DNA from: Verrucomicrobiia bacterium
GTDB taxonomy: Bacteria; Verrucomicrobiota; Verrucomicrobiia; Verrucomicrobiales; Akkermansiaceae
Assembly: GCA_947460915.1 (NCBI GenBank)
Contig: CANHKJ010000186.1
Span: forward strand, 1-6,338
Reading direction: 5' to 3'
Length of the DNA: 6,338 nt
The notes under the pieces are model-generated. The model was not told where the DNA came from. It searched no databases and saw only the letters and a list, made by a program, of their open reading frames with translations. The translations under genes and the position numbers were made by a program. Positions 5,049 to 6,338 of the stretch are shown here, in pieces; the first letter of the stretch is position 1, and every line of letters begins with the position of its first letter.

Positions 5049-5675
5049 ATGTCTAAATACGCTGGTGAAGAAGTTCTCGTAGTCCGTCGCTCCCTCCTTG
5101 AGGAAATCGGTATGTTTCATGGCATCATCACCGAAGGCATCGATGCCTCCATGGCGCGCTTACTTGATCCGCAAAATCACTTTTTCATGGATCGGGCCGC
5201 TGCGGAGGAGGACCCCAGCCACAAGCAATTGATCCCCTATTGTGTCTTTCGCTGTGGCGATCAGATCCTACATTACACGCGAGGTAAATCTGGAGGGGAA
5301 AGTCGACTTCATGCGAAAATTTCCGTCGGTGTTGGTGGCCACATCAATCCGATCGATACAGGAAACGGCCGCGTGGGCCCCGAAGCCTACTTTGCCGCCG
5401 TGACTCGTGAGCTCGAAGAAGAACTCATCATCGGCAGTCATCGTACCACGCGCATCATTGCTCTACTCAATGACGATAGCAATCCCGTCGGCCAAGTGCA
5501 CCTCGGCGTAGTTCATCTCGTTGATCTCGAAAACACCGATGTGCAATCACGCGAAGACGCCCTCATCGATCTCGCCTTCACGCCACTTGCCACCTTACGC
5601 GGGGAAATGTTTGACCGGCTCGAAACCTGGTCGCAACACTGCATTGAGCATCTTGCGGATACTTCCTACGCTTGA
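5049..5675 (+). CDS. Nudix hydrolase (MutT-type predicted phosphoesterase)
   Basis: A 208-residue protein of the Nudix superfamily, Mg-dependent enzymes that cleave nucleoside diphosphates linked to another group. The helix part of the Nudix box is clear: Glu112, then after seven residues RELEEELII (120-128), giving Arg120, Glu121, Glu124 and Glu125, the metal and catalytic residues. The loop before it is longer than usual: the GGHINPID segment (96-103) starts the motif, but about eight extra residues (103-111, rich in Gly) precede Glu112, and the final Gly of the box is Ile127. This layout, with an N-terminal extension of about 60 residues (EEVLVVRRSLLEEIG) before PYCVFRCGDQILHYTRG, resembles the MutT-like predicted phosphoesterases. 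The substrate is unknown. The start ATG 5049 has a GAGG 11 nt upstream. It is divergent from the ylbF-like operon. The superfamily is firm; the subfamily is recalled, not tested. Confidence 0.85.
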   Translation: MSKYAGEEVLVVRRSLLEEIGMFHGIITEGIDASMARLLDPQNHFFMDRAAAEEDPSHKQLIPYCVFRCGDQILHYTRGKSGGESRLHAKISVGVGGHINPIDTGNGRVGPEAYFAAVTRELEEELIIGSHRTTRIIALLNDDSNPVGQVHLGVVHLVDLENTDVQSREDALIDLAFTPLATLRGEMFDRLETWSQHCIEHLADTSYA

Positions 5676-5697
5676 GGATTTTTTAGCGTAACAGTTC

Positions 5698-5728
5698 AAG
5701 TCCTTTATCCCGACGTGATAAAAGACTT
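5698..5728. repeat. Imperfect hairpin after the Nudix gene
   Basis: AAGTC (5698-5702) pairs with GACTT (5724-5728), and TTTATC (5704-5709) with GATAAA (5717-5722), around a 7-nt loop and with one C/A mismatch. The stem begins 23 bp after the Nudix stop. It is AT-rich and not followed by a T run, so a normal intrinsic terminator is uncertain; it could also be a protein-binding site before the lipoprotein gene. Confidence 0.4.
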
Positions 5729-5750
5729 ACATCGTTACAAAAAAACAAAA

Positions 5751-5779
5751 TTTCGCTTGCCAGATTGTCAACATATGCT
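5751..5779 (+). promoter_or_regulatory. Candidate promoter of the small lipoprotein gene
   Basis: TTTCGC (5751-5756), a 17 nt spacer and TATGCT (5774-5779) form a possible promoter with a fair -10 and weak -35. The transcript would start near 5786, only about 8 nt before the ATG at 5794, leaving no room for a Shine-Dalgarno sequence. Confidence 0.3.
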
Positions 5780-5793
5780 AGTGCTCAACACGT

Positions 5794-5970
5794 ATGAAAT
5801 ACATTTTGCTCTGCGCCGCTGCACTCAGCCTCGTTTCCTGCAACACCGCCATCGGGATCTATCGCGATGGCAAGCAAGGCTTCATTTGGACAAAAAATAA
5901 AATCCAAGAATCCCGCAACAACGGCGGTGGTGGTGAGAGCTACGATCCTTACGGAGCGCCCACATACTAA
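5794..5970 (+). CDS. Small lipoprotein, 58 residues
   Basis: A short gene beginning MKYILLCAAALSLVSCN. Lys2, the hydrophobic core (3-14) and the lipobox LVSC make a clear type II signal peptide, with Cys16 as the lipidated residue. The mature part is only 43 residues: NTAIGIYRDGKQGFIWTKNKIQ, then a Gly-rich stretch (44-47) and a Tyr/Pro-rich end (DPYGAPTY). The Cys-Asn-Thr-x-x-Gly start followed by an Asp recalls entericidin-type peptides, but the similarity is too short to name it so. The clean signal peptide, the stop exactly 4 bp before the convergent dinB end, and a possible promoter upstream support a real gene. A frame at 5715-5900 over the same DNA is a shadow. Function is unknown; outer-membrane or periplasmic anchoring is expected. 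Confidence 0.72.
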   Translation: MKYILLCAAALSLVSCNTAIGIYRDGKQGFIWTKNKIQESRNNGGGGESYDPYGAPTY

Positions 5971-5974
5971 TCGG

Positions 5975-6338
5975 TCACTCCTCTGCTAGCAAAAATTCCA
6001 TCTGTTGCTGATCCGCTTCATCAGCAAAGCGCAAACCTACGCCTAAAAGTCTAACCGCGCGACCATTTCCCCGCCGCCAAGCTTCTTCGAGCAGTTCATC
6101 ATACACCGCTTCATCCATGTGCGTCGCCGCACGCTCGGCGGTAGTCCGCTGGAAGTCGGCGAATTTCAACTTCACCACCACGCCGCGTATCGCCCGATCA
6201 CTGTGATGCCGCTGAAAATCATCGCGCACACTGGCAATCATCGCCCCAAGCAATGATCGTAACGCCGGCAAGGTCTCGATGGAATCCAAGAAGGTCTTCT
6301 CCTCGCTGAGCGACTTACGCAGGCGTTCCGATTCGACC
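5975..6338 (-). CDS. dinB: DNA polymerase IV, C-terminal part (partial)
   Basis: The last 120 residues of a Y-family translesion polymerase; the start lies beyond the right edge and the frame is open to the window end. The visible part is the little-finger domain: ERLRKSLSEEKTF (4-16), which matches the RKS-x-x-x-E-x-TF motif of Pol IV, then VVVKLKFADFQRTTAER (53-69) and VRLLGVGL (95-102). The last residues, QMEFLL (112-117), look like a sliding-clamp-binding motif, which Pol IV carries at its C-terminus. Pol IV copies past damaged bases and is error-prone. An apparent start at 6289 is only an internal TTG codon, since the motif region continues upstream of it. The stop is 4 bp from the convergent lipoprotein stop, with no terminator between. 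Confidence 0.93.
   Translation of the reverse strand, partial: VESERLRKSLSEEKTFLDSIETLPALRSLLGAMIASVRDDFQRHHSDRAIRGVVVKLKFADFQRTTAERAATHMDEAVYDELLEEAWRRGNGRAVRLLGVGLRFADEADQQQMEFLLAEE

Noticed and set aside
5715..5900. 61-codon frame on the plus strand
   Set aside because: It overlaps the 58-residue lipoprotein in another frame, has no recognisable features, and has a composition typical of a shadow frame.
6287..6289. Start codon of a short separate gene at 6289
   Set aside because: The codon is an internal TTG of dinB; the Pol IV motif continues upstream to the window edge.

Overview
This window is a stretch of bacterial chromosome with housekeeping and small accessory genes. It holds ten protein-coding genes plus one small lipoprotein gene. 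The two end genes, uvrA and dinB, run off the window. The gene repertoire and several protein details (a UvrA with an Ile-Glu-Glu Walker B region, a YlbF-type protein with a Gly/Cys tail, small lipoproteins) suggest the PVC group, most likely Verrucomicrobiota. This is an inference at moderate to low confidence, because no rRNA or strong taxonomic marker is present. Almost no gene start has a Shine-Dalgarno sequence, and one or two promoters sit so close to the start codon that the mRNA could be leaderless.

Layout: (1) 1-465, the C-terminal end of uvrA on +. It converges with a minus-strand group at 1444-462: brnT toxin, brnA antitoxin and a VanZ-family membrane protein, with 7 and 13 nt gaps that suggest one transcript. 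A palindrome lies in the spacer of the likely brnTA promoter. (2) 1546-1884, a four-helix small membrane protein on minus, with a good promoter and a perfect inverted repeat across its -10. (3) 2049-2702, a lipoprotein L,D-transpeptidase on +, followed by kbl (2-amino-3-ketobutyrate CoA ligase) at 2780-3976. (4) 4888-4014, a minus-strand pair of a YlbF-like protein with a cysteine-rich tail and a dCMP/cytidine deaminase. (5) 5049-5675, a Nudix hydrolase on +, then a 58-residue lipoprotein at 5794-5970. (6) 5975-6338, the C-terminal end of DNA polymerase IV on minus.

Functionally the window combines DNA repair and damage tolerance (UvrA, Pol IV), nucleotide handling (the deaminase and perhaps the Nudix enzyme), envelope functions (L,D-transpeptidase, VanZ, lipoproteins) and one type II toxin-antitoxin module. 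I see no insertion sequence, tRNA, CRISPR array or phage gene. No clearly new multi-gene system is evident. The points most worth following are the brnTA-vanZ linkage with its operator-like palindrome, the YlbF-like protein with a Cys/Gly tail next to a deaminase, and the apparent Shine-Dalgarno-independent starts.
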